Origin: Dolomedes plantarius
Lineage: Eukaryota > Arthropoda > Arachnida > Araneae > Dolomedidae
Assembly (NCBI GenBank): GCA_907164885.2
Contig: OU015492.1
Coordinates: 198,083,960-198,147,959 of the forward strand
DNA length: 64,000 nucleotides
Reading direction: 5' to 3'
Shown here: positions 24,661-33,985 of the stretch, piece after piece
Numbering within the stretch: the stretch's first letter is position 1
Layout: each line of letters begins with the position of its first letter
Notes under the pieces: generated by a model
Seen by the model: only the letters and a program-made list of their open reading frames with translations
The model's database searches: none
Told to the model about the DNA's origin: nothing
Made by a program: the position numbers and the translations under genes

Positions 24661-25681
24661 TCTATATATATAAAACTCGTAGGTATGCGGCACAAAAATC
24701 GGCGATATTTCTACACTCCGAATGGCAACGGCTGCAACTACTAGATGTAAACATTAGCGGCTAACTGCGTGTGTGTAGTGGTTCGAGGATAGCACGTAAT
24801 TTGGTACAATTTAATTGCTGTATTTTACACGTGAATAATTTAAATTTATTCACGAGATAATTTATTCTTTTGTTCCATCGGTTTTTCTAAATGTATGTAA
24901 GAGGACAAACTTTTGACAATATGTTTAGACCTATCAAATCCAGTGTTTAATCATGGACAGTTGTATGTAGGTTTATCTAGAGTCTGTTCTTTTGATTCTG
25001 TCACTGTAGTATCTCCTATTTCTGAAATACTCAACTGTGTATATAAAGAAGTTTCAGGAATGTCATAGTAAAATATTAATAATTGCATTTTAATATCTTA
25101 ATAGTAAGTAAGAGTTAATTGTCTACACGTTTTTTAGTTGTACTTGCTGAATTTTTACTCCATTTTATAAGTGAAGAAATTTTCCCAAGATTTTTTTATG
25201 TGGTATGCTTAAGTGTAGATATCTGAATTGTGAACAATAGTACATATAGAGAGTGATGTAATCCACACTATATTTTAGTACTTGCTGAATTTTTACTCCA
25301 TTCTTAGTGAAAAAAATGTGTCTCCAATTTCTTATTTGATGTAATGATAAAGTGTAGATATCTTAATTTTGAAAATATTACATACAGAGAGGAATGTAAT
25401 TTTTAAAATCTTTGTTGTTGGGTTTCTCAGTCTTATCTTTAACTCTGTTCTGAAGTAATGGAAATTCATATTTTTTTAATCATGATGTTTTAGTATCAGC
25501 CCTATAGAGTATTTTGCAATGATTATAATTTTTTTGACTGAGATCGCACTACAACTTAACAACGTATATTTATGATGACAGGTAATAGTAACATTCCTTA
25601 CATACGTTCCTTTCAGTTGAGTTGTTTTGCAAAAGAAAATACTAAACTAAAAGCGGTCATGCTGGACGCGCAGCGGCTAGT
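24661..25681 (+). mobile_element. Helitron remnant carrying a helicase C-terminus
   Basis: Starts A|TCTATATATATAAAAC and ends GCTGGACGCGCAGCGGCTAGT|T: short GC hairpin, CTAGT, and insertion between A and T. It contains the last part of a PIF1-like helicase, proving descent from an autonomous Helitron. Downstream, a block of about 135 bp beginning TTGCTGAATTTTTACTCCAT is present twice in tandem (about 25145 and 25284). Confidence 0.85.
24928..25068 (+). pseudogene. Helitron PIF1-like helicase, last 46 codons
   Basis: One frame reads DLSNPVFNHGQLYVGLSRVC and ends in CVYKEVSGMS followed by a stop. HGQLYV..SRV is the conserved helicase motif VI region of eukaryotic Helitron Rep/Hel proteins, and N.VY.EV before the stop is typical of the C-terminus. 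There is no Rep domain or upstream helicase motifs, because internal deletion removed them. It cannot encode an active enzyme. Confidence 0.85.
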
Positions 25682-26374
25682 TTAAGAGAAAAGCCGTTTA
25701 TGAGAAAATACATCACACGTCACATGTTTGCAATCTTATTTAACCCAGCACAGATGAAAAAAGATATACAGTCGTATATGATGGATATTCAGCTGTACAA
25801 GAAGAAAGAAAAAAAAGACAACTATAAAAACCAATGGACTTAAAAAGCTTATACTATAGAAAAAACATAATTAACAATGCATTAAAACGTAAAAGAAAAT
25901 TAAATTTCTTTTGGTTTTATAAAAATTTTGAAGTACTAAATAAATGAAATATTTAGAAATGGGTTTATCAAAGATGAAATGTTCCAGTTATTAATGCTTG
26001 ACATGATGAGGATCAATGTTAATATATCGTCTGATTATTTAAACGAAATTTGGGTATTCAGATTTAGTGAAAAATGGGACATAATAAATCTAATCCATCT
26101 TTAGGAGTGTTACTCCTTAAGTATCTCTTTCAGTGCCCAAAGATTTGTGAAAAAAAATTTTTTCTTTTTTTTTTTAAATACTCGACTTTTAAACTTAATC
26201 TATTCGAAAGAGTATTCTTTTCACCGAAGATTTTATTTATATGTTCGGATCACATGCGAATTTCTCCTGTTTTTTTAATCAACTTTAAATTACTTGACGT
26301 TCTTTTCTTCATTCTTGTTATCACATTTTACAATTTATCACGGCTTCTCTCCGAGAGAGAAATTTTCTTTTATG
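25682..26374. other. AT-rich spacer, nothing recognised
   Basis: About 690 bases. The 133-codon frame beginning at 26074 is phenylalanine/leucine-rich low-complexity translation that runs into the MITE and is not accepted as a gene. Confidence 0.45.
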
Positions 26375-27434
26375 TTAAGGGGACAAGGGACTTTCAATCT
26401 TGTTCTTCTTTAATTTTCAATATTTTACTCTATATACCCCATGAGTATAATTTATATTCTTTTCTACTACACTAAAGATACTTAGAATTCACAAATAAGT
26501 ATTTTGTGGGGGGAATAAGACCTATTTATCAAAAAATTCTTCAAAAATGCTAGAATTTTTCAAAAGGCTCCATGCATATTCATTTTCTTCTGATATCTAC
26601 CAAATTTCTCAGAATTGTTAATTGAAGTGTTTATCACAAAACTGTGCATAATTCTTTAAATCATATTTTTTTTACAAATTGATAGACCATAAAATAGAGT
26701 AGAAATATGAAAAAAATAACAGGCAGAATAGAAAAAAATTTATTTAAGACTTTAGATTCACACACAAAAATAATTAATGCAAATTTATATTTATATACAT
26801 ATGGTAAACGTATAATACAAAATTTAAGAATTTTAATTAATATAGAATGCGCATGGAGCCTTTTGAAAAACATTAGTAGTTTTGAAATATTTTTTGCAAA
26901 ATAGGCATTATTCAGCTAAAAATTCCTTATTTTGAATTCTAAGGGTTTTTAACGTAGTAAAATAGAAAATTAATTATTCTCATTTTGTATATAGAGCTTA
27001 TAGAGAATCTATTAAGGGGCACTCAATTTGTATTTTATACAAAGAATGTTTATTGAATTCGTTGCACATATAATTGGCTTTTACAGCAATAAGCATACGT
27101 ACTACTTGTACGGAATGTATAAACACAGCTTTCAAGAACAATATATTTTTATACTCACGAACAGTAAGTCAAACCAGCAGTACTGCCATGTAAACTTCTG
27201 GCCCGCTAAGCACTAGCGCAGGATAACACCTTTTCAACCTTAACAACCTCCCCTTTTTCATTAATGACGCTGCGTGGTATTTATACTAAGAGCGTATGCC
27301 GAAATTAGCATATCTGAAGCAGCTTCTTTAATTCACTCAAAAGTTCGATTCTTGTGAATCGAATCTTGTGTATACCTTACAAGCTAAAAACTGAAAATAA
27401 AAAAAATCGAATTTGCAGGTGCCCTGTCCCCTGA
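26375..27434. mobile_element. foldback MITE (672-bp family), copy 1, interrupted by a solo LTR
   Basis: Left end TTAAGGGGACAAGGGACTTTC and right end GGTGCCCTGTCCCCTGAA are inverted. The two halves are long imperfect inverted arms sharing GGAGCCTTTTGAAAAA and complements. Removing the inserted LTR and one target copy leaves about 673 bp, matching the 672-bp copy at 53230. The left end starts with TTAA; at the right end TTAA has decayed to TGAA. Confidence 0.8.
26999..27381 (-). repeat. solo LTR, family C, minus strand
   Basis: The reverse complement starts TGTAAGGTATACACAAGATT and ends GATTCTCTATA, like the LTRs at 27777 and 30938. It is 383 bp because of deletions and is visibly diverged, hence older. 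An exact 4-bp target duplication AGCT flanks it (26995-26998, 27382-27385). The 62-codon frame at 27028 is fortuitous. Confidence 0.92.
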
Positions 27435-27743
27435 AACAATTCATGCACGTTCTTGTAGCTCAATAATTACCTTTGGGAATATATTTTCTTCCATTTGCCT
27501 TGACAATAGACGAATGTCCTGAGAAGAGTGACGGCATCGATTCATTTAAGACAGCGAAAAGAACATTAGGCATATTACATATTAATTGTCAGCCTTCAAT
27601 AATATCATCTGTTGATGGTTTCACTTTGTATGTCCCCTTACCAAATAATTAGATAAATGCTATTCCCTCTGAATCTTTTGATATTTACCACGGATGTGGA
27701 TGGAAGATTTTCTAATACATTAGAAATATGTACACATACATTT
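27435..27743. other. spacer, nothing recognised
   Basis: About 310 bases between the foldback MITE and the family B LTR; no supportable feature. Confidence 0.5.
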
Positions 27744-27776
27744 TGTTACGTCTTGGCCCTTTTCGGGGGAAAAGGG

Positions 27777-28212
27777 TGTAAGGTATACACAAGATTCGAT
27801 TCACAAGAATCGAACTTTTGAGTGAATTAAAGAAGCTGCTTCAGATATGCTAATTTTGGCATACGCGCTTAGTATAAATACCACGCAGCGTCATTAATGA
27901 AAAGAGGGAGTTGTTGTTAAGGTTGAAAAGGTGTTATCCTGCGCTGGTGCTTTACGGGCCAGAAGTTTACGTGGCAGTACTGCTGGTTTGACTTACTGTT
28001 CGTGAGTATAAAAATATATTGTCCTTAAAAGCTGTATTTACATTCCGTACAAGTAGTACGCATGCTTATTGCTGTAAAAGCCAATTATATGTGCAGCGAA
28101 TTCAATAAACATTATTTCATGTATAAACTGTGTTTGTATATAATTCAAATAGAGTGCCACTTCAAATTATATACACCCAAGTCTGGGTAGAAGTGAGCAT
28201 AGATTCTCTATA
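27777..28212 (+). repeat. 5' LTR, family C
   Basis: Starts TGTAAGG and ends CTCTATA. It contains a TATA box (TATAAATA, 27873) and an AATAAA signal (28104), placing transcription start and polyadenylation within it. Termini TGT...ATA differ from the usual TG...CA, but three copies with target duplications agree on them. Confidence 0.93.
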
Positions 28213-28213
28213 C

Positions 28214-28223
28214 TGGCGCCTGA
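28214..28223 (+). other. primer-binding-like site
   Basis: TGGCGCCTGA begins one base after the 5' LTR. TGG complements the CCA end of a tRNA, and TGGCGCC is shared with lysine-type primer sites; the specific tRNA is not determined. Confidence 0.55.
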
Positions 28224-28395
28224 AAAATATATATACCCTGGTAGTTAGCGTTACATTTGTAACGAACAACATAATTGAAATTAAAAACTGTGTACTGTGT
28301 ACGTATATTGATAAAATTGTTGCAAGTACTTATATACTATTTAAAAAATAAGTGTTGTAGAACAAAATCCTGCTGGAAATTTTCCTCGGGTAATT

Positions 28396-30408
28396 ATGGT
28401 TCAGCAAATTGCGCCATTCGAAGCCACCTTCAATGGCGGCCCCTCAAGCCAATTCCTAAAGAAAATTGAGCATTACTTTCAGCAACAATGCACCCCAGAG
28501 GGGGATAAACTTAAAATTGCTCTAGCCGCTTTAAGAGGTAGTGCATATCAGTGGTACACGTGTATGAAAAGCAGTAATCTGATTTTTGATTATTTGTCAT
28601 TCAAGCAACAGTTTCTTAGCGTTTTTCCAAAGACCTTTAATCAAAGTGAAATTGAAGCGGAAATTTATTCGCTAAGGCAACGTGAAGGTCAGTCTGCATT
28701 AGATTTTGCTACAGAAAAGATTTCCAAGTGGGAGGAATATTTAGAGGGAATGACGGAAGCGATAATCTTAAAAATAGTTATCCAACGTTTGAAGCCAAGT
28801 GTTCAAGATTTTTTAGATAATCAAACAATTACAAGCAAGGTTACCCTCTTTCAAGCTTTAGCTAAATATGACAATAGACATTTCTTCGCTACCCCTCACC
28901 GTCATTCAGGTACGAGAAGTTTTATACAGCCGCGCCAAAATTTTTCGCGAGTTTCAAACCAGCAGCGTAAGCAGTACCGCAGGCAAAATAATAGAAGCGC
29001 ACGGCGTTATAATGAAATTAGTGCACTTAAAGAAAATATGGAAGCACCTTACTTGCACTGGCAAGTTGATTCACATGATATGGTTCAACCTGTTGAAACT
29101 GTTTGGTCAAATGTATTATTTTGTCCGAGCAGTAATCATTATTTTGAGAATAGTGAAAGTCAGGGTATTTTTGTGGCTTATAAAGAAAGTGAGTCTAGCT
29201 GGAATGATGAGGTAATTCCAGTACAAATTTCTGAAAATAGGGCCGATACTAATGCTAGTGGTTTAGAAAATAAATCATCGGACACTTCTATTAATGCTAT
29301 ACCTGATATTATTAATGCTATACCTGATATTATTGATGCTATACCTGATATTTTAGATGATATTCACACATCTGTTAATGAAGGAAATTTAGTAGATGAC
29401 GAAGTATGCGTTATGGAAGTTAGTGAATACTTATTAGTTGACGACAATAAAAATTCTTTAAACGATAGTAGGAACTTGCTAGGTAATGATGATATTATTT
29501 CAAGTTTCCAGCCGAATGAGGATTGTGTAGGCCAGGTTGATAATATGGTTTTAAATAAAGTACATGAAAACCAGACTGAGAATCAGGATGAAAAGTTGAC
29601 ACAGAGTTATACTGTAGGTAGTTTAGCTGATGCTTCGGAAGTTATAGAGAAAGTTTGCAATAAAACGCACCAGTACGAAAAGCTTAATCTTCCTAAAACT
29701 GAAGCAGTGTTAAAGAATTTAAATGATAACGATTCTGATATCGCAAGTTTCAAAGAGACTTTTTCGTCAAAAGAGGATAAAACTAAAGTTAAGGGGGATA
29801 AAAAACGTGAAAAAGCGCCTTCAGGTTCCAGCATTAAAACTGCTAATACTGAAGTAATTAAGGCGGTAAACAAGAAGTCGTATAAGCACAAATACGAAAA
29901 ACAGAGTCAGGTTGTTGAAAAACATGACACAAGCAGCGAGATAAAGCCAGTTACTAAACACGTTGGTGCGGCGTATAAGTTTCAAAAAATAGAATCTGCA
30001 TTAAAATCTAATGTCTATACTCTAAAAAGTACGGAGAAAAGTAAAGTGTGCACTACAAAACCTCCATCTAAGGATGAACATGGCACACATAAGGTACACA
30101 AGGTTATAAAAAGGAAGAATGACAATTTTAAAGCTCCTTTGCATAAGTACAGGGAACGCAAGATATCAGCCGCCCAGCAAGGTTGGCCTCCTCCCAAGAG
30201 ACCTCCTGTCCATCGTCAAGCCGGACCAGCGCCTCAGGACCAACGACCTGCTGCACGAAGGATGCCCACACGGTCAACGAACCCCTTTACTAGGACTGCG
30301 ACCATCAAGAGAGGTTCAGCGGATTGGACAAACTGGTGCAGTGAAGTTGCTGCATTCATGAGGAACAAGTCTTGTATCAATTCTCTTATTCTAACTCCCA
30401 CCCTTTAA
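28396..30408 (+). CDS. Gag-like protein of the family C element, intact, 670 aa
   Basis: An uninterrupted frame from the ATG at 28396 (MVQQIAPFEATFNGG). Residues about 10-150 look like the capsid-type Gag domain of Ty3/gypsy elements (FLKKIEHYF, AALRGSAYQWY, F..FK..FL..F, SLRQREGQSALDFA), which assembles into particles packaging element RNA. Residues about 155-200 are arginine/glutamine-rich (RRQNNRSARR). No CCHC zinc knuckle is seen, so this basic stretch may do the RNA binding. Residues about 230-430 are acidic, with three tandem copies of an INAIPDI unit (24-bp repeats at 29291-29362). Residues about 440-610 are lysine/serine-rich, and the tail is Pro/Arg-rich. Catalytic Pol domains are absent. 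Minus-strand frames here are shadows. Gag assignment is good for the N-terminus; the role of the rest is unknown. Confidence 0.85.
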   Translation: MVQQIAPFEATFNGGPSSQFLKKIEHYFQQQCTPEGDKLKIALAALRGSAYQWYTCMKSSNLIFDYLSFKQQFLSVFPKTFNQSEIEAEIYSLRQREGQSALDFATEKISKWEEYLEGMTEAIILKIVIQRLKPSVQDFLDNQTITSKVTLFQALAKYDNRHFFATPHRHSGTRSFIQPRQNFSRVSNQQRKQYRRQNNRSARRYNEISALKENMEAPYLHWQVDSHDMVQPVETVWSNVLFCPSSNHYFENSESQGIFVAYKESESSWNDEVIPVQISENRADTNASGLENKSSDTSINAIPDIINAIPDIIDAIPDILDDIHTSVNEGNLVDDEVCVMEVSEYLLVDDNKNSLNDSRNLLGNDDIISSFQPNEDCVGQVDNMVLNKVHENQTENQDEKLTQSYTVGSLADASEVIEKVCNKTHQYEKLNLPKTEAVLKNLNDNDSDIASFKETFSSKEDKTKVKGDKKREKAPSGSSIKTANTEVIKAVNKKSYKHKYEKQSQVVEKHDTSSEIKPVTKHVGAAYKFQKIESALKSNVYTLKSTEKSKVCTTKPPSKDEHGTHKVHKVIKRKNDNFKAPLHKYRERKISAAQQGWPPPKRPPVHRQAGPAPQDQRPAARRMPTRSTNPFTRTATIKRGSADWTNWCSEVAAFMRNKSCINSLILTPTL

Positions 30409-30937
30409 TAAAATCGAACCAAATTGGTTTGAAGTTCCCCAGTGTATATACTGTGTAAACATTTTGAGGGGAAGTGGTGAGGCACTGAAAAAAAACGGTA
30501 TACTGTTGTTTTATAAATTTTTGAAGGGGACATGTAGTGGAATAAAATACATACTAACTACAGATAACAAACAACTAACATACTAACTTCACAAATCATA
30601 ACACATGTACATTATAAATTGGGGGAGAGCAGATACAGTCAAGAAATGTCATGCTGTGCAATTGTGTTGTCACTTTTAATTAAAATAGATATTTTAGGGC
30701 GCAGTTGGCCAGCCCAGTATCCGCAACTCTGCAAATCCACTGTGTAATGGTGTCACCTGGACCCTTCGGGGTTAGTTTTGTAAAATGGTAGTGGCGTTTT
30801 TCCCCCACACAACGTGTGGAAGGTTTTTTGGCTTTGCCACCCATTATGTAAAAAGTCAGACCAGCACGCGTTTTCAATTAGTTAACTGAAGCCGTTCAGA
30901 CCTCAGTTACCTAATTTTTTTTTTCGAGGGAGGCCAG
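30409..30937 (+). other. 3' untranslated region and polypurine tract of the family C element
   Basis: About 530 bases after the gag stop, without recognisable coding. Ends in CGAGGGAGGCCAG directly before the LTR, serving as the polypurine tract. The stretch 30690-30900 is GC-richer, with a minus-strand 65-codon frame I do not accept. Confidence 0.65.
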
Positions 30938-31373
30938 TGTAAGGTATACACAAGATTCGATTCACAAGAATCGAACTTTTGAGTGAATTAAAGAAGCTGC
31001 TTCAGATATGCTAATTTTGGCATACGCGCTTAGTATAAATACCACGCAGCGTCATTAATGAAAAGAGGGAGTTGTTGTTAAGGTTGAAAAGGTGTTATCC
31101 TGCGCTGGTGCTTTACGGGCCAGAAGTTTACGTGGCAGTACTGCTGGTTTGACTTACTGTTCGTGAGTATAAAAATATATTGTCCTTAAAAGCTGTATTT
31201 ACATTCCGTACAAGTAGTACGCATGCTTATTGCTGTAAAAGCCAATTATATGTGCAGCGAATTCAATAAACATTATTTCATGTATAAACTGTGTTTGTAT
31301 ATAATTCAAATAGAGTGCCACTTCAAATTATATACACCCAAGTCTGGGTAGAAGTGAGTATAGATTCTCTATA
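30938..31373 (+). repeat. 3' LTR, family C
   Basis: 436 bp, same length as the 5' LTR and differing at one base that I can find. TATAAATA lies at 31034. It is followed immediately by the duplicated AGGG target. Confidence 0.93.
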
Positions 31374-31811
31374 AGGGGCCACCCAAGCAAAAGCCCATCC
31401 CTTTACGAATTCTTCCCGATTCCAAGAAACCATCGTGGGTCGCTCCTGCAACGCCCCCCCCCCCCACGCCGGGCCAGCTGGCTGAGAAGAAAAGCAGACA
31501 GTTTTTGGGAAGCAAAGAGAGAAGGTGGCTGTATATTGAGCCTCGAATTGTCCGTCGAATACGGTGCGGGAATGCGCCGTTGCGGACCGAGTGCCTGAAA
31601 AAATTCCTCTCTCGGCTCCCGTTTTTACAAGTGGAGAGACACATCTCTGTTATTGTAAACGATATTTTGGTTCCTATAGAACCTCTCATATGCAGAGGAG
31701 CCTAGACTCTCTGTCTTGTACATAGTGTACAGTTTTATGTGTTAATACAAGCTCTGTTTAATATAATTGTCTCTCGTGTGTCTTCTTTTTCCCCCGAGGA
31801 CGTTACAATTT

Positions 31812-32721
31812 ATATATTCTCTGTCTTGAAAATAACTGTTCTTAACTTTATTTGTTTGACAATAAGTCCTCTTAATTTTATTTTATTTATAAGCAATGTA
31901 ATTCTGAACTCTAGTGTTTTAAATATTTATTATCATTGAAACTGATTTCTGCTCTTATTTAAATAAAATAAATTATTTATTAGAAAAAAGGCTTTTTACA
32001 CTTATTAATATTATACATGTGCTAAGCCATGTCTATATCCATTTTACGTTCACGCAACCCTCAAGAATTTAGGGAGGGGGGAGTATATTATTACTAGAAA
32101 GTTTGGAGAAGCAGCAACAGTGTTTGATAAACGCCATGATCGCAACAAAATAATAATTTTATCAACTGCCATGAGCTATAAGAACGAGTTTTACAGTATA
32201 ATGTTATGCATGAAGTTTAAATTTTTTTTATAGTTTATACACCCATAAGCACTTTACAGAAATAAAAATGAAATGAGATGGAGATCTTTTCGTATAAAAC
32301 TGTCATATGCAATTCTAAAAACTATAAATATGGTTGAAAATTTAAAAATATAAAGCAATATATTTCGACTTCCCACTTTACTCCACCAGACCTCAATCTG
32401 GAAGTGCACAGGGCATTAAAGCTGCTATTTTTGTCAGAAACTGCAACATTAAGATAATGTTTTCAGTCTGATATGTATGGACGCGACACATCTGATTTTC
32501 AATTTATGTGTTTGATTTATTATGATTTATTTTGATTTTGTTAATGAAATATTTGTTCGTTGTTTCTGAAGTATAGAAATTTTGATCTTTCAAAGTATTT
32601 AAGAATGCAAAAGAGTCAATATTTTGCTATCAAATAATAATTGTTCCTGTTTTAAGCCACATTATTGTTATTTTTTATTTAATGATGTATAATTATCTCT
32701 CTCACAGATGTATTATATATG
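31812..32721. other. AT-rich spacer, nothing recognised
   Basis: About 910 bases with no supportable gene or element end. Confidence 0.5.
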
Positions 32722-32830
32722 ACTAGCTGAATACCCGTACTTCGCTACGGAGTACATTCAAATGAAATACAACGATCAATGTATGGAATTAATGCCAAAA
32801 AAATAAATAAATAAATGGATAAATAAATAA

Positions 32831-32909
<79 letters not shown>

Positions 32910-33540
32910 TAAAAAAATCGTAAGGGATGTTTTCATAGACAAAATAATGTAGAAGAAAATATTCATGTTGAATCTAATAGAACATACTAAAGAATATACT
33001 ACAGGTAATATAGTACAGTTTGAGGAACATTTCTTTTACTGTATTTTAATATTTTTGGGGTAATTGTCCATCGTCTGCAGCATTAGCAAGAAAATAAAAA
33101 TATTTTTTGTCTATTTAGTTGTAATTAGACGATAAATTTATTTAAACGATACTATTTAGACTATTTAGACGATTAATTATTTAGACGATAAATTTATTTA
33201 GACGTTATACTATTTAGACGTATAACTATTTAGACGATAAATTTATTTAAAGTACCAGAAAAAGAAATCACGTGATAAGCATTTAATAAATTAAATTCTA
33301 AAAATTAATCTTAAAAAATTTTCCAAAAATCAGAAAATAGAGGTACAAATTCGAAAAAGATTTCATTTTAAAGGAATTTTTATGATCTTTCTCGTGATTT
33401 AAATTTTATAACCCTTAAATTATTATTTCAAATGCAAACTTGAAAAACGTTAAAAAAACTTAAAAATTTAATTTTAAAAATATATAAGAAGAATTTTTAA
33501 AAAATCTTTTTTAGTACACCCCTACTCTATAAGAAGAATG
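32722..33540 (-). mobile_element. Helitron family 1, copy 2 (5'-truncated)
   Basis: The plus strand starts ACTAGCTGAATACCCG, the reverse complement of the CTAGT end and hairpin, and follows the family sequence through the (TA)n array to CACCCCTACTCTATAAGAAG. It stops at about 33538-33540, before the terminal TC-end region seen in copies at 54883 and 59020. An imperfect tandem of TATTTAGACGATAAATTTAT units (33120-33245) has grown inside it. Confidence 0.85.
32834..32906. repeat. (TA)n array in Helitron copy 2
   Basis: TA dinucleotides at the family's usual position, near the 3' (CTAGT) end. Confidence 0.95.
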
Positions 33541-33580
33541 AAATGTAAATTGAACTTCGTTGTGAAAATTTTAGAATAAA
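33539..33580. repeat. 42-bp copy of transposase coding sequence at the Helitron breakpoint
   Basis: Identical to 35011-35052 (TGAAATGTAAATTGAACTTC...AATAAA), which lies inside the minus-strand pseudogene 1.47 kb away. It starts exactly where Helitron copy 2 stops. Confidence 0.9.
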
Positions 33581-33985
33581 GTCAAGTGATATTGTATAGA
33601 CAAATATGAAATTATTTTGTTAAAACTGTATCTTTTTTAATTGTCCTGCATCTATAAGTAGGAAATAAATATTTCCGTTTGATATTGTGTTTTTCAGTAA
33701 AAAAATTGGACTTGGTTCGCTATGGCTATGAATATTCTATTGCATGGAAGAATTCGACGTTAGAGATTAATAAAGAAAACTACAATAATATACATTATGT
33801 GAATGAAAAAGAATAAAAATTTAATTATTGATTCACTTTTCCAATGCAAACAAAAAATAACCTGACTCATGCTGCCATTTAATTTTTCTTAATCACAGTA
33901 TGCAATAGTATAATCATCTTCCTCTTTTACCGAACTAATCATCTTCCTCTTTTACCTAACTAATGTACAGGAGCCTAGTATTTGT

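Larger units (their letters stand above)
27777..31373 (+). mobile_element. gag-only LTR retrotransposon (family C), complete and young
   Basis: 3597 bp: LTR 436 bp, internal 2725 bp, LTR 436 bp. AGGG is duplicated at the insertion (27773-27776, 31374-31377). The two LTRs differ at one position that I can see (GAGCATAG versus GAGTATAG). A primer-binding-like TGGCGCCTGA follows the 5' LTR and a purine-rich tract precedes the 3' LTR. The interior codes only for a Gag-like protein; there is no protease, reverse transcriptase, RNase H or integrase, so replication would need Pol from another element. Confidence 0.92.
27744..31807 (+). repeat. solo LTR, gypsy family B, split by a younger element
   Basis: 27744-27776 carries the LTR start (TGTTACGTCTTGGCCC) and 31374-31807 the rest, ending CGAGGACGTTACA. 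Together they make about 463 bp related to the LTR at 5917. A 4-bp target duplication ATTT (27740-27743, 31808-31811) flanks it, and there is no internal region of its own, so it is a solo LTR. The family C element was inserted 33 bp into it. Confidence 0.9.

Noticed and set aside
26074..26475. 133-codon open frame
   Set aside because: Low-complexity Phe/Leu-rich translation of AT-rich DNA crossing into the foldback MITE; no motif and no related copy.
30680..30877. 65-codon minus-strand frame in the family C element
   Set aside because: No motif, opposite to the element's transcription, and in the 3' untranslated region.
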